Assembly: GCF_001968825.1 (NCBI RefSeq)
Contig: NZ_MIEU01000010.1
Location: forward strand, 1 to 64,000
Source: Tersicoccus sp. Bi-70
GTDB taxonomy: Bacteria; Actinomycetota; Actinomycetes; Actinomycetales; Micrococcaceae
Length of the DNA: 64,000 nt
Reading direction: 5' to 3'
A program made the position numbers and the translations under genes. Of this stretch, positions 7,772 to 16,370 are shown one piece after another. How positions within the stretch are numbered: position 1 is the stretch's first letter; every line of letters starts with the position of its first letter. Below the pieces are notes generated by a model. It searched no databases and was not told the DNA's origin. It saw nothing but the letters and a program-made list of their open reading frames with translations.

Positions 7772-8905
7772 TCAGCGGAGCAGCACGGGCCCCGCGTCGA
7801 TGGCGAAGCGGAACAGGTGGTACGGGTACACACGCAGGTCCTGGCCATCCTGGTACTTCGCCTGACGGTGCAGCTGATTCGCCGTGACGTACAGGTGGCC
7901 GTCACGGGCGACCGACATCGTGTCGGGCCAGAGCAGTCGCTCGTCGTGCACGAGGGTCTGCATCTCGCCGTCGGGAAGGCGCCGGAGGACGGCGTTGTGT
8001 TCCCAGTTCGTCGCGTACAGCCGGCCCTTGTCGTCGGTCTCGAGCCCGTCGGCCCCGCCGCCCTTGTCGCCCTCGTCGACGACGGTCGCCGCGACGTCCT
8101 CCTCCGAGCGCGCGCGGTCACGCAGCGCCGCGGTGTCGACGCTGAACCACCGGCGCGAGATGAGCGGGCAGTACCAGAGCCGCTCGCCGTCGTGGGAGAT
8201 CGCGATGCCGTCGGCGCCCATCGCCACCGGCTGGGGCGCCTCGCCCACGGTGCGCTCGGCGAACACCCGCCCCTCGGCGACCGGCACCATCTCCTCGGGC
8301 GGCAGAGCCTTGGTGGTCGGATGGTCGTGGAGGCGCCGCCACGCCTCGCCGCTGGCGAGGTCGACGACGATGATGCCGTTCGGACCCTGGTCGGAGGAGT
8401 CGGTGATGTACGCGAAGCCCGCCTCGCCCTGCCGCAGATCGAACCGGACGTCGTTGAGGTAGGTGGTCGGCAGGGCCACATCCGGCTCGAACAGGATCGT
8501 CTGCGCGATCTCATCCGTGCTCAGGTCGACGCAGACGAGCTTCGGACCGCCGCGCTGCGTCTCCTCGAACAGCGGGCTGCCGGTGTCGAGCACCCACAGG
8601 CGGTCGGCGGGGTCGACGACGATGCTCTGCACCGACACGAAGGCGTCCGGGTCGGCGTTGCCCTTCGCCTGGTTCGCCTCCGCGCTCGGATACGGCCTCG
8701 CTTCGCCGTCGACGAGCTCGACGACGGTCGCGGGCACCTCGTCGCCCCATTTCGGGAAGTTCACGAAGATGCGGCCGGCATGTGAGACGCTCACGCCGGT
8801 AGGCATGGGGCCGTCGGTGAAGGTGTGCACCACCTCGAGCTCACCGCGCGGAGTATCGGAGACGTCGATGGCCTGATTGTCGCGGCCGAGGAACGGATTC
8901 GTCAT
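7772..8905 (-). CDS. Major-royal-jelly/yellow-family (SMP-30-like propeller) protein
   Basis: About 377 residues from the ATG at 8905 (the frame is open 26 codons further upstream, but without a ribosome binding site). The sequence has the repeated strand pattern of a six-bladed beta-propeller of the MRJP/yellow type: VNFPKWGD near the N-terminus, DRLWVLDTG, TYLNDVRFD, AYITDSS, DGIAISHDGERLWYCPL and LYVTANQLHR. Family members include sugar lactonase-like and dopachrome-conversion-related proteins, and substrates are mostly unknown. No signal peptide from this start, so it is probably cytoplasmic. It lies between a complete and a truncated ISL3 copy. Specific function cannot be assigned. Confidence 0.75.
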   Translation of the reverse strand: MTNPFLGRDNQAIDVSDTPRGELEVVHTFTDGPMPTGVSVSHAGRIFVNFPKWGDEVPATVVELVDGEARPYPSAEANQAKGNADPDAFVSVQSIVVDPADRLWVLDTGSPLFEETQRGGPKLVCVDLSTDEIAQTILFEPDVALPTTYLNDVRFDLRQGEAGFAYITDSSDQGPNGIIVVDLASGEAWRRLHDHPTTKALPPEEMVPVAEGRVFAERTVGEAPQPVAMGADGIAISHDGERLWYCPLISRRWFSVDTAALRDRARSEEDVAATVVDEGDKGGGADGLETDDKGRLYATNWEHNAVLRRLPDGEMQTLVHDERLLWPDTMSVARDGHLYVTANQLHRQAKYQDGQDLRVYPYHLFRFAIDAGPVLLR

Positions 8906-8972
8906 GCGGTCGAGCCAAGCGGATGGCCCGGGTGCCGTCAAGGGGGTTGCGCGCGGCGCTCGGCGCTGTCTA

Positions 8973-9034
8973 TCGCTTCGCACCTCGCTCGCGTCCGGAG
9001 GGTCGCACCCCCGGACGTTGAGCGAGCGAAGCGA
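8973..9034. other. Large imperfect hairpin upstream of the yellow-like gene
   Basis: TCGCTTCG (8973-8980) and CGAAGCGA (9027-9034) form the outer stem; CTCGCTC / GAGCGAG and GTCCGG / CCGGAC extend it inward. It could terminate transcription entering from the right or act in the leader of the - strand gene at 8905. No gene occupies 8906-9097. Confidence 0.5.
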
Positions 9035-9097
9035 GACGAAACGTCGTAAGACGGCCTACGAAACCCTTACCGGAAGAGCAGCGCGAAGATCGCCGAA

Positions 9098-9365
9098 CCG
9101 CACCGCACTTCCGGCACCACGGGTCGTCATCGACGACGCGGCACTCCAGCACCGCCCGATCGGGCTCGAGCAGCTGGCCGACGGCTTCGAGGCCGAGCTC
9201 GTCGAGACGGCAGAACGTGGTGAGGTCAGGGGTCGCGAACGTAGGGTGGAGCAAGTCGAGGTCTTCCGGGATGGCAAGCGTGAAGAACTTCCATCCTGGA
9301 AGACCTCGACGTCTATCCGCGAACCAGCCAGCGGCCCCCGCCTACACCCTTGATTCCGAAGAGCC
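9098..9365 (-). mobile_element. Truncated ISL3 copy (transposase 5' end only)
   Basis: 268 bases nearly identical to 6961-7228 of the complete element, in the same orientation. They include the outer end and the first ~50 transposase codons (LDELGLEAVGQLLEPDRAVLE ... CRKCGA), after which homology stops. Its terminal repeat, GGCTCTTCGGAATCAAGGGT on the - strand, matches the left end of the complete copy better than that copy's own right end. Non-functional. Confidence 0.85.
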
Positions 9366-10005
9366 GATCATCCGGTTCCCGAGCGTGGCCAGTTGGCTGA
9401 TTTTCATCGCGGGAGTCGTCTCACTCGTGTCATCGACGGTGGTCGGCTGTTGCCTGCTCGTGATTGAAGTTCGAACCGCGACGAGGCATCGCACCGGGCA
9501 GGTGCAAGTGACTTCCGGCAACCAGGGCCACACCCAGTAGGCCGCCAGCTATCGGGCAGCGAAAGGCTGCTGGCCCTTGGGCATGTCACACCTGGGATTC
9601 ACCCAAGTTGCATCCAGCCAACACGGAGCTTCCGAAACGCCCGATAGAGGATCGTCTATCGGGCACCCGCGACGCCCGGGTCGCTAGCAAGGGTCGAGAC
9701 AGCACTACGCGCTCCTGGCGGGGGCGTCGCCCCAGGGTTCAGTCATGGCCGAACCTGTGCGAAACATCCAGGTGGTCCTCTCGACGATCACCGAGCGTTG
9801 GCAGCCGCATCGGCGGAAACACCAGAGACGCCGGAGGCGAGATGACTGCGGAGTTGCGCGAGTTGACGTGATCACTTCGTCCATCCGTTGACCGATCGTT
9901 CTTCGACGGACCCGACCGCGGTAGTGGCAACGTCGTGTGACCTGACGCCCCGATAGATTGGGCGTCAGGGCTCCGCCCGGGGCTGCCCGAGAGGCTGGTG
10001 TTCTC
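9366..10005. other. Intergenic remnant region with two palindromes
   Basis: No convincing gene. Just right of the IS remnant a short frame (9366-9540, +) encodes a hydrophobic stretch (WLIFIAGVVSLVSSTVVGC), possibly the end of a disrupted membrane-protein gene. A perfect palindromic hairpin GCCCGATAGA / TCTATCGGGC lies at 9639-9664, and a second, CCTGACGCCC / GGGCGTCAGG, at about 9941-9969, some 36 bases before the ATPase start. The second may be a terminator or a metal-regulator site. The rest shows nothing recognisable. Confidence 0.5.
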
Positions 10006-12639
10006 ATGAGCGAGCCGACGTCGATCGCTTCCTTCCCCTCCGTGCCCGAGACCCCGTGGGCGTCGTCGGCCTCGGAGGTGGCGGTCGCCCTGGGAGTGGA
10101 GCCGAGCGAGGGTCTGGACGACGGCGGCGTCCGGAAGCGCCGGGAACGCCACGGCGCCAACGAGCTGCGCAGCACGCCGCGGACGCCGGCCTGGCGGCGC
10201 TTCTTCGCCCAGTTCGCCGATCCACTGGTGTACCTGCTGCTCGTCGCCGTCGCGGTCTCCCTCACCGCGTGGCTGCTCGAGGGGGCCACCGGCGCCCCCG
10301 TCGACGTCATCGTGATCCTGGCGATCCTGCTGGCCAACGCCGTTCTGGGGTTCGTCCAGGAGAACAAGGCGGAGGACGCCGTCGCCGCGCTCGCCGACAT
10401 GACCGCCGCCACCGCCACGGTCCAGCGCGACGGGCGTCTGGCCTCCGTCAATGCCACCGAGCTCGTGCCCGGCGATGTCCTGGTCCTCGCCGAGGGCGAC
10501 GCCGTGGGTGCGGACGCGCGCCTCGTCGAGGCGACGTCGTTGCGGATCCAGGAGTCCGCCCTGACCGGCGAGTCGGCGGCCGTCACGAAGACCGTCGACC
10601 CCGTGCCGGCGGAGGCCCCGATCGGCGACCGCACCGGCATGGTGTTCAAGGGCACCGCGATCGTGTCCGGCGTCGGACGCGCGGTCGTGACGTCGACCGG
10701 GATGCAGACCGAGATGGGCCGCATCGCGACGCTGCTGGACGAGACCGAGCAGGAGTCCTCGCCGCTGGACCGGGAGATCGAGCGGGTCTCCCGGATGCTC
10801 GGGATCGCCGTCGTCGGCATCGCCATCGTCGTGATGGCCGCCATGATCCTCGTCAACGGCGCCTCGACGCCCCAGGAGCTCCTGGACGTGCTGCTGCTCG
10901 GCGTCTCGCTGGCCGTCGCCGCCGTCCCGGAGGGCCTGCCCGCCATCCTGTCGGTGGTCCTGGCCATCGGCGTCCGCAAGCTCGCCGAGCACAACGCGGT
11001 GATGAAGCGGCTCCACTCGGTCGAGACCCTCGGGTCGGCGTCCGCCATCGCCTCGGACAAGACCGGCACCCTGACCCGCAACGAGATGACCCTGACCGAG
11101 ATCGTGACCGCCTCCGGCCGGGTCTCCCTCTCGGGCACCGGTTACGACCCGCAGGGCGCCGCCGAGGTCGTGGGCGGCGACGTCGCTGCGGGTGAGGCGC
11201 GCCGCCTGCTCACCGGGGGCGTCCGTGCCAACAATGCCCAACTCGACCACCGGGACGGCCAGTGGGGGATCCAGGGCGACCCGACGGAGGCCGCCTTCCT
11301 GGTGGCGCAGCACAAGCTCGACGGCGTCGCCGAGCGGGTGGGCCGTTACCGCCGCGAGGGCGAGGTGCCCTTCAGTTCCGAGCGCAGGATGATGAGCGTG
11401 CTGGACCGATCGGACGCCGACGGGCGGCGCATTTTCTCCAAGGGCGCCCCCGACGTGCTGCTCGACCGGTGCACCGCCCTCCAGGTGGGCGACGGGACGC
11501 GGGCGCTGACCGACGGGGAGAGGGAGCGGCAGCGCGAGACGGTGGAGGAGCTCTCGTCCCGGGGCTACCGCACCCTCGCCGTCGCGTGGCGCGAGGCGGA
11601 CCCGGACGAGGACGGGTTCGACGAAGCCGCCGAGCGCGACCTCACCTACCTGGGCGTCGTCGGCATCGTCGACCCGCCCCGAGAGGAGGCCAGGGACGCC
11701 CTCGCCGAGGCGCACCGCGCCGGCATCCGCACGGTGATGATCACGGGCGACCACCCGACGACCGCCGCCCGGATCGCCGACGACCTCGGCATCGTCGAGG
11801 GGCAATCGGCCCGGGCCGTCACCGGTCGCGAACTCGACGAACTCGACGAGCAGGGCCTGCGGGAGGTCACCCGCGAGGTCAGCGTCTATGCCCGCGTGGC
11901 GCCGGAACACAAGCTGAAGCTGGTGGACGCGCTGCCGGCCGACGGCCACATCGTGGCAATGACCGGCGACGGCGTGAACGACGCCCCGGCGCTGAAGTCG
12001 GCGGACATCGGGGTGGCGATGGGGATCACCGGCACCGAGGTGACCAAGCAGGCCGCGACCATGATCCTCGGCGACGACAACTATGCGACGATCGTCCGCG
12101 CCGTCCGGCAGGGCCGCGTCATCTTCGACAACATCAAGAAGTTCCTGCGCTACCTGCTCAGCTCGAACATGGGTGAGATCTGCACGATCTTCTTCGGGGT
12201 GCTCCTGGCCGGCTGGTTGGGCCTGCGTGACCCGGCGAACCCGGCGGCCTCGGTCGTGCCGCTGCTCGCGACCCAGATCCTCTGGGTCAACCTGGTCACC
12301 GATTCCGGTCCCGCCCTCGCGATGGGGGTGGACCCGGAGATCGACGACGTTTTGGCGCGGCGTCCGCGGCGTCCGGACGAACGGATCATCGACGGCCACA
12401 TGTGGGGCCGGATCGTCTTCATCGGTCTGGTGATGGGCGCGGCCACGCTCGCCGTCTTCGACGCCTGCCTGCCGGGAGGCCTGTTCACCCTGCTCGCCGA
12501 CGGGGTGCCGGCCGGAGAGCAACTGGCGGTCGCCCGCACCACCGCGTTCACCACCCTGGTGTTCGCGCAGCTGTTCAACGCGCTCAACAGCCGCTCGGAT
12601 CTGGGAAGCGCCTTCCACAAGCTGTTCGTGAATCCGTGA
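10006..12639 (+). CDS. P-type (P2A-like) cation-transporting ATPase, C-terminally truncated
   Basis: An 877-residue membrane pump of the Ca2+/cation P2 class. Seen: N-terminal cation-ATPase domain, actuator motif TGES (187-190), PEGLPA in TM4, phosphorylation motif DKTGT with Asp351, KGAPDVLL in the nucleotide domain, and TGDGVNDAP with Asp655. The start is the ATG at 10006 (MSEPTSIASF). Translation stops at TGA 12637-12639 within the last transmembrane region (...KLFVNP*). The same frame then continues for 62 codons of typical ATPase C-terminus. The TGA stands where relatives have Trp (NPWLW), so one or two final helices are lost unless the stop is read through. A copper lipoprotein follows, but ion specificity cannot be told from sequence. 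Confidence 0.85.
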   Translation: MSEPTSIASFPSVPETPWASSASEVAVALGVEPSEGLDDGGVRKRRERHGANELRSTPRTPAWRRFFAQFADPLVYLLLVAVAVSLTAWLLEGATGAPVDVIVILAILLANAVLGFVQENKAEDAVAALADMTAATATVQRDGRLASVNATELVPGDVLVLAEGDAVGADARLVEATSLRIQESALTGESAAVTKTVDPVPAEAPIGDRTGMVFKGTAIVSGVGRAVVTSTGMQTEMGRIATLLDETEQESSPLDREIERVSRMLGIAVVGIAIVVMAAMILVNGASTPQELLDVLLLGVSLAVAAVPEGLPAILSVVLAIGVRKLAEHNAVMKRLHSVETLGSASAIASDKTGTLTRNEMTLTEIVTASGRVSLSGTGYDPQGAAEVVGGDVAAGEARRLLTGGVRANNAQLDHRDGQWGIQGDPTEAAFLVAQHKLDGVAERVGRYRREGEVPFSSERRMMSVLDRSDADGRRIFSKGAPDVLLDRCTALQVGDGTRALTDGERERQRETVEELSSRGYRTLAVAWREADPDEDGFDEAAERDLTYLGVVGIVDPPREEARDALAEAHRAGIRTVMITGDHPTTAARIADDLGIVEGQSARAVTGRELDELDEQGLREVTREVSVYARVAPEHKLKLVDALPADGHIVAMTGDGVNDAPALKSADIGVAMGITGTEVTKQAATMILGDDNYATIVRAVRQGRVIFDNIKKFLRYLLSSNMGEICTIFFGVLLAGWLGLRDPANPAASVVPLLATQILWVNLVTDSGPALAMGVDPEIDDVLARRPRRPDERIIDGHMWGRIVFIGLVMGAATLAVFDACLPGGLFTLLADGVPAGEQLAVARTTAFTTLVFAQLFNALNSRSDLGSAFHKLFVNP

Positions 12640-12828
12640 CTGTGGGCGTCCTTCGGTTTCGTGGTGGTCGCGCAGATCCTCGTGGTGGAGGTTCCGCTGC
12701 TGCAGGCTGCCTTTGGAACCGCGTCGCTTGACGTCGGACACTGGGCGCTGGCCGTGGGCGCGTCGGCCCTCGTCCTGGTGGCGGAGGAGATCGTCAAGGC
12801 CGTGCGCCGAGCGCGCGCTCGGGTTTGA
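12640..12828 (+). pseudogene. Out-of-reach C-terminal segment of the ATPase
   Basis: In-frame continuation after the TGA at 12637: LWASFGFVVVAQILVVEVPL, then QAAFGTASLDVGHW and a final hydrophobic helix ending in a basic tail at the TGA 12826-12828. This is the usual C-terminal helix pair of P2 ATPases. Together with 10006-12639 it would give a normal 940-residue pump. Confidence 0.75.
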
Positions 12829-12982
12829 CGCGCGCGGCCGGGTTCGGGTGTTGCGCCCCCGACGGCGAAGCATTCTGCTGGCGGCTCGGCTACCCGTGGC
12901 ACATCTGTGGTGCCCGTCGCTACGAACATCACTCGGGCCGACGTCAGAAGTCGGGACGGAGATTCGCGAGAACGAGGGTGCC

Positions 12983-13474
12983 ATGAAGATCAGACGAGAA
13001 CTCGCTTACCCGGCGGTGGGCATTGCCGCCCTGCTCGCCCTGGCGGGATGCTCCGTGGGTGGCGGTGGAACCGGTTCTGCTTCCTCGGCCATGGCGTCGC
13101 CCATGGCCAGCTCCTCGATGTCGTCGGAGTCGATGACCTCAGGCGCCTCGATGTCGTCCGCCCCATCCATGACGCCGTCGGCGTCCGCCTCGACTTCGAA
13201 GTCGACTGCCACGGCATCCAGCGCGGCCGTGGCCGGCATGATCGAGATCAAGGAATTCGCCTACCAGTCGCATGGTGCCGTGGGGGCAGGATCGACCGTG
13301 ACCGTCAAGAACAATGACGACACCACGCATACCGTCACCGCCGATGACGGGTCCTTCGGGGTCACCGTCAAGCCCGGCGAGTCGATGTCCTTCAAGGCAC
13401 CGGCCAAGCCCGGACGCTATGCCTTCCACTGCGAGTTCCACGGGAACATGAATGGCGAGTTGACCGTCGAATAG
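12983..13474 (+). CDS. Cupredoxin (blue-copper) lipoprotein
   Basis: A 163-residue lipoprotein. Signal peptide with lipobox LALAG-C; then a Ser/Met-rich linker of ~60 residues with many MS dipeptides, which may itself bind copper; then a plastocyanin/azurin-like domain from about residue 85. The four type-1 copper ligands are visible: His116 (THTVTADD), Cys150, His153 and Met156 in FHCEFHGNM. It would be a periplasm-facing electron carrier or copper-binding protein anchored to the membrane. The gene lies 154 bases after the ATPase frame and is convergent with a secreted CHRD-like gene. Confidence 0.85.
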   Translation: MKIRRELAYPAVGIAALLALAGCSVGGGGTGSASSAMASPMASSSMSSESMTSGASMSSAPSMTPSASASTSKSTATASSAAVAGMIEIKEFAYQSHGAVGAGSTVTVKNNDDTTHTVTADDGSFGVTVKPGESMSFKAPAKPGRYAFHCEFHGNMNGELTVE

Positions 13475-13532
13475 CGGAAAGATCCAGCTCGGCGGCCTGC
13501 AGTCGACCACAGCAGTCGGAGGCCACGAACAA

Positions 13533-13569
13533 CGCCGCCGCGGACCGGTTTCCCGGATCCGCGGCGGCG
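13533..13569. terminator. Bidirectional terminator
   Basis: Perfect 12-bp stem CGCCGCCGCGGA (13533-13544) / TCCGCGGCGGCG (13558-13569) between the convergent cupredoxin and CHRD-like genes. Confidence 0.8.
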
Positions 13570-13596
13570 CTGTGGTGTTCAGTTCAGAACTGAGGG

Positions 13597-14394
13597 TCAG
13601 TCCTGCGCCTTGCGGGCAGTCCGGCGACGGTTCAGACCGAACGCGGCGGCACCGGCCACGAGAACCCCACCGGCAGCGGCGAGGACACCCGGGGTGGCGT
13701 CCGTGGACGTGGTCGGGGCGGCCGACTTCACACCGGTCTCCGGGGCACCGTTGGGCATCGCGCTCATCTGCGAGACGGTCAGCTCACCGCAGAGGGCCGG
13801 CGAGGTGGCGGCCAGCGGCAGGGAGGGAACGATGTCACTCTTGGCCTTCGCCGCGGCCGGGGACAGAGTGGCCGGGTCCAGACCGTGGACCACGACGGAG
13901 GCGGTACCGGCCTTGAGTGCGTTGATGGTCTCCGCGCTCAGGGTGAAGGACCGCTTGTAGTCGATGGTGCCGCCGGAGGGCGCCAGCTTCAGATCGGTCG
14001 CGCTGGCCGGCGAGGTGTCCCCGCTGGTGGTCAGCGTCTGGGCGATCTTGCCGTAGTGCGGGGCGCCCTCGGTGGTGCTGACGACGCCGTCACCGTTCTT
14101 GTCCGCGGAGGCGTCCGGGCACATGCCCATGGCACCGATGTGGATGTGCTGGACGTGCGGGTAGGCCTGGCCGTTGAACGAGGCCGGCAGACCGGTCACT
14201 GTCTCGGTGACGGTGGCCTGGTTCCCGTGGACCGAGACCCAGACGCTGCCACTGGCGGTGCTGCCGTTGAGAGCCTTGAGCTGGGTCTGGTAGACGGTGG
14301 TGTCGGCGTCGTGGGCCTGGGCCGGGACGGCCGAGAGGGCCAGCGCCCCCAGCGCCAGCGCCGGTGCTGCGAGAAGAACAGAAGTGCGCTTCAT
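13597..14394 (-). CDS. Secreted CHRD-like protein with C-terminal membrane anchor
   Basis: A 265-residue exported protein. A signal peptide (residues 1-27, cut near AQA-H) precedes a beta-rich domain with HVQHIHIGAMGMC and later SVVVHGLD, the pattern of CHRD/superoxide-dismutase-like secreted proteins of actinobacteria. The C-terminus has a Thr/Ala-rich spacer, one hydrophobic segment (VLAAAGGVLVAGAAAFGL) and a basic tail NRRRTARK, so it is probably membrane-anchored; no LPxTG sortase motif is seen. Its His-rich strand could bind metal, but this is inference. AGGGAGCAAC precedes the ATG. Confidence 0.75.
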   Translation of the reverse strand: MKRTSVLLAAPALALGALALSAVPAQAHDADTTVYQTQLKALNGSTASGSVWVSVHGNQATVTETVTGLPASFNGQAYPHVQHIHIGAMGMCPDASADKNGDGVVSTTEGAPHYGKIAQTLTTSGDTSPASATDLKLAPSGGTIDYKRSFTLSAETINALKAGTASVVVHGLDPATLSPAAAKAKSDIVPSLPLAATSPALCGELTVSQMSAMPNGAPETGVKSAAPTTSTDATPGVLAAAGGVLVAGAAAFGLNRRRTARKAQD

Positions 14395-14703
14395 GTGGTG
14401 TTGCTCCCTGAGTGGAGTGGAAAGGCAGTCGGCTTAGTGTCGACGCCTGCGCCCAACATAGCTCACAAATCGAGATTCTCGGCGCTCTGACCAGCATCGA
14501 TGCGCAAACGAGACCGGTGTTGCCGGTTCCGCTCGACGCCATGGAGGGCGGGCCGCAGGAATCAGGCGACAGTGCATTCGCCGCCGGTGCTGTAGGCCGG
14601 GGTCTGCCAGCTCCGCGTGACGCTGTCGTGGAGGGCTTCCTCACGACGGATCTGGTGCACCCTGACGGTTGTGCGGCGACCCCGCGTGGTGTGTGCTCGG
14701 CGC
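14395..14703. other. Intergenic region, no gene seen
   Basis: About 300 bases between divergent genes. The part near 14440-14500 is relatively AT-rich (ACATAGCTCACAAATCGAGA) and probably holds promoters for the CHRD-like gene. No conserved frame, hairpin or repeat stands out. Confidence 0.5.
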
Positions 14704-15321
14704 ATGGGATTCTTTCCGCTCGACGACGTGGCCGACGAGGAGCACCCGCCGGAGGCGCCGCGCCCGGCGTGGTGGGGGCCTCCCGACGACGAGATCCCGG
14801 TGGCGTGGGCTCATCCCGCCGTCCTGGGTGTCTCCGACCATGTCGCCGTGGCACTGCTCGGGGCCGACGTCTTCAGGAGCGGGATCGATCTCCGGATCGA
14901 GCGGCGGCTGCGGCGGCACTCGATGTCCCGGGGTGACTGGGCTCGCCACCGTGAGGCCTTCCTCGGCCGGGAGAGCGAGGACACCCCGGGCAGGCTCCGC
15001 TACGGCGTCGTCCTCAGCAATGGTCAACGTGTGCTCGACGGTGCCCATCACGGACCGACTGAGGATCCCTTCACCGAACCTCGTTCCTCGGTGCTGATCC
15101 GCAGCGGCGGCGGAGGCGGCGGGGACGACCGGTCGTACTCCACCACGGAGGGCCTCTGGTTGTGGCCCCTGCCGCCCCAGGGTCCCCTCGACCTCGTCTT
15201 CCAGTGGCCCGACCTGGGACTTCCGGAAGCGCACGTCCGCCTCGACGGGACGGCGATCGTCGCACTCAGCGGTCGGGCCACGTGCATGTGGCCCGACCGC
15301 CCGGCCGCATCGCCGCGGTGA
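14704..15321 (+). CDS. Conserved hypothetical protein
   Basis: A 205-residue protein starting at ATG 14704 (MGFFPLDDVADEEHPPEAPR). It is rich in Pro and Trp near the N-terminus (RPAWWGPPDDE), with a Gly-run GGGGGG at about residue 138 and an aromatic C-terminal half. It resembles a family of small uncharacterised actinobacterial proteins with the same PLDDV...PPWWGPP opening. No transmembrane segment or catalytic motif. The gene stands alone; the next is convergent. Confidence 0.65.
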   Translation: MGFFPLDDVADEEHPPEAPRPAWWGPPDDEIPVAWAHPAVLGVSDHVAVALLGADVFRSGIDLRIERRLRRHSMSRGDWARHREAFLGRESEDTPGRLRYGVVLSNGQRVLDGAHHGPTEDPFTEPRSSVLIRSGGGGGGDDRSYSTTEGLWLWPLPPQGPLDLVFQWPDLGLPEAHVRLDGTAIVALSGRATCMWPDRPAASPR

Positions 15322-15359
15322 TCAGGCCGTCACCGCGGCGACGCCGGCCGGTGCCGTCG

Positions 15360-16094
15360 TCACCCCTCCAGGCTGCTGCCGGACGGGCGCGCGGAACTCG
15401 ACGGGCTGGCGGAACTCGACGGGCTGGCGGAACTCGACGGGCTGGCGGAACTCGACGGGGCGGATGAGCCGGACGGGCCGTCGCCGTGGCGCCCGCCGTG
15501 ACGGCCCTGGCCGAACCCGGCGTCGACCGTGACGGTGGAGTAGTCCGCGCTGACCTCGTACTTGGTGGTGGTGCTCCCGGAGGTGGCCACGACGTCGAAC
15601 GACCCGTCCGCGTCCTTCCACGACTCCTTGACCGTCGCGTTCGCGTCCTTCGCCTTGATCGCGGCCGTGACCTTGGCGAGTTGGTCACTGGTCAGCGGCG
15701 TGTGCGAGCCACCGCGGTCGCCGTGTCCACCGGGACCGCCGGGACCCCCGTGATCGTTGACGGTCACCGTGGCGTAGTCGGCGCTGACGTCGTACCGGAC
15801 GGTGGCGCCGTTCAGGGTGGCCGTCGCGTCGAACGAGCCGTCGGCGTCCTTCTCGACCTTCGTGACCTGGGCGGACGCGGCCTTGGCCTTGACGGCCGCG
15901 GTCACCCGGGCGGTCTCTTCCGCCGTGGCCGCGGTGTGCTGGCCTCGTGGATTCGCATCGGTGGCGGCACCGCTGGGCGCCGTCGAGGGGCTGGACGTGG
16001 TCACGGCGTTCGCGACGGCGGTCCCGCCACCGGCGAGGACGGCGGCGGCGACGGCTGCGGACGCAGCGGCGATGGTGACGCGGGTTGCCTTCAT
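15360..16094 (-). CDS. Secreted protein with two PepSY-like repeats
   Basis: A 244-residue exported protein. Signal peptide to about residue 30, then two homologous ~55-residue units (about 55-115 and 130-190). Each has the pattern ...V.AAxKAKxxxAxVxKxxKDADGSFDVxAT followed by YDVSADYxTVTV, typical of PepSY-like secreted modules. The units are joined by a Gly/His/Asp linker. The tail is a low-complexity PSSSAS repeat encoded by an 18-base tandem DNA repeat (15391-15462). Likely extracellular; no enzymatic motif. AGGAGTTCACC precedes the ATG. Confidence 0.75.
   Translation of the reverse strand: MKATRVTIAAASAAVAAAVLAGGGTAVANAVTTSSPSTAPSGAATDANPRGQHTAATAEETARVTAAVKAKAASAQVTKVEKDADGSFDATATLNGATVRYDVSADYATVTVNDHGGPGGPGGHGDRGGSHTPLTSDQLAKVTAAIKAKDANATVKESWKDADGSFDVVATSGSTTTKYEVSADYSTVTVDAGFGQGRHGGRHGDGPSGSSAPSSSASPSSSASPSSSASPSSSARPSGSSLEG
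15391..15462 (-). repeat. 18-bp tandem repeat, 4 units, inside the PepSY-like gene
   Basis: GCGGAACTCGACGGGCTG repeated at 15391, 15409, 15427 and, with two changes at its end, 15445. On the - strand it encodes SSASP-type hexapeptides in the C-terminal tail. 18 bases keep the frame, so copy-number changes would only lengthen or shorten the tail. Confidence 0.85.
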
Positions 16095-16370
16095 GGTGAA
16101 CTCCTGTCAGGACCGGGTCCGGCGGCCTTCGTCGAACCCGTCCACACCACTCTCGGTCCGCGGGCTGTGCGGGGCCTTTCGTGGTGCTGAGGATCCAGAG
16201 GTGGGTCGGTGCGCCGGCCGCCTTCACGGGCCTGCGTCCGCTCCTTGTCGCGCGCCGACGGACGGCCGATACGGCGAGTGCTGCTCTTGCCCGGCCGCCG
16301 GTGACTGGTGGCGTACCGACGCTCCAGCCTGCGCCGACGGATCGGTGCCACGGAGTGGGAAGCTGGTCCG

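Noticed and set aside
9217-9540. A + strand gene crossing the right edge of the IS remnant
   Set aside because: Its first part is antisense IS sequence; only a short hydrophobic tail lies outside, and no start or RBS supports it.
9739-12984. A 1,081-codon - strand frame opposite the P-type ATPase
   Set aside because: Pure shadow of the high-GC ATPase gene: His/Gly/Arg/Asp-rich composition and no motif, whereas the + strand has every ATPase signature.
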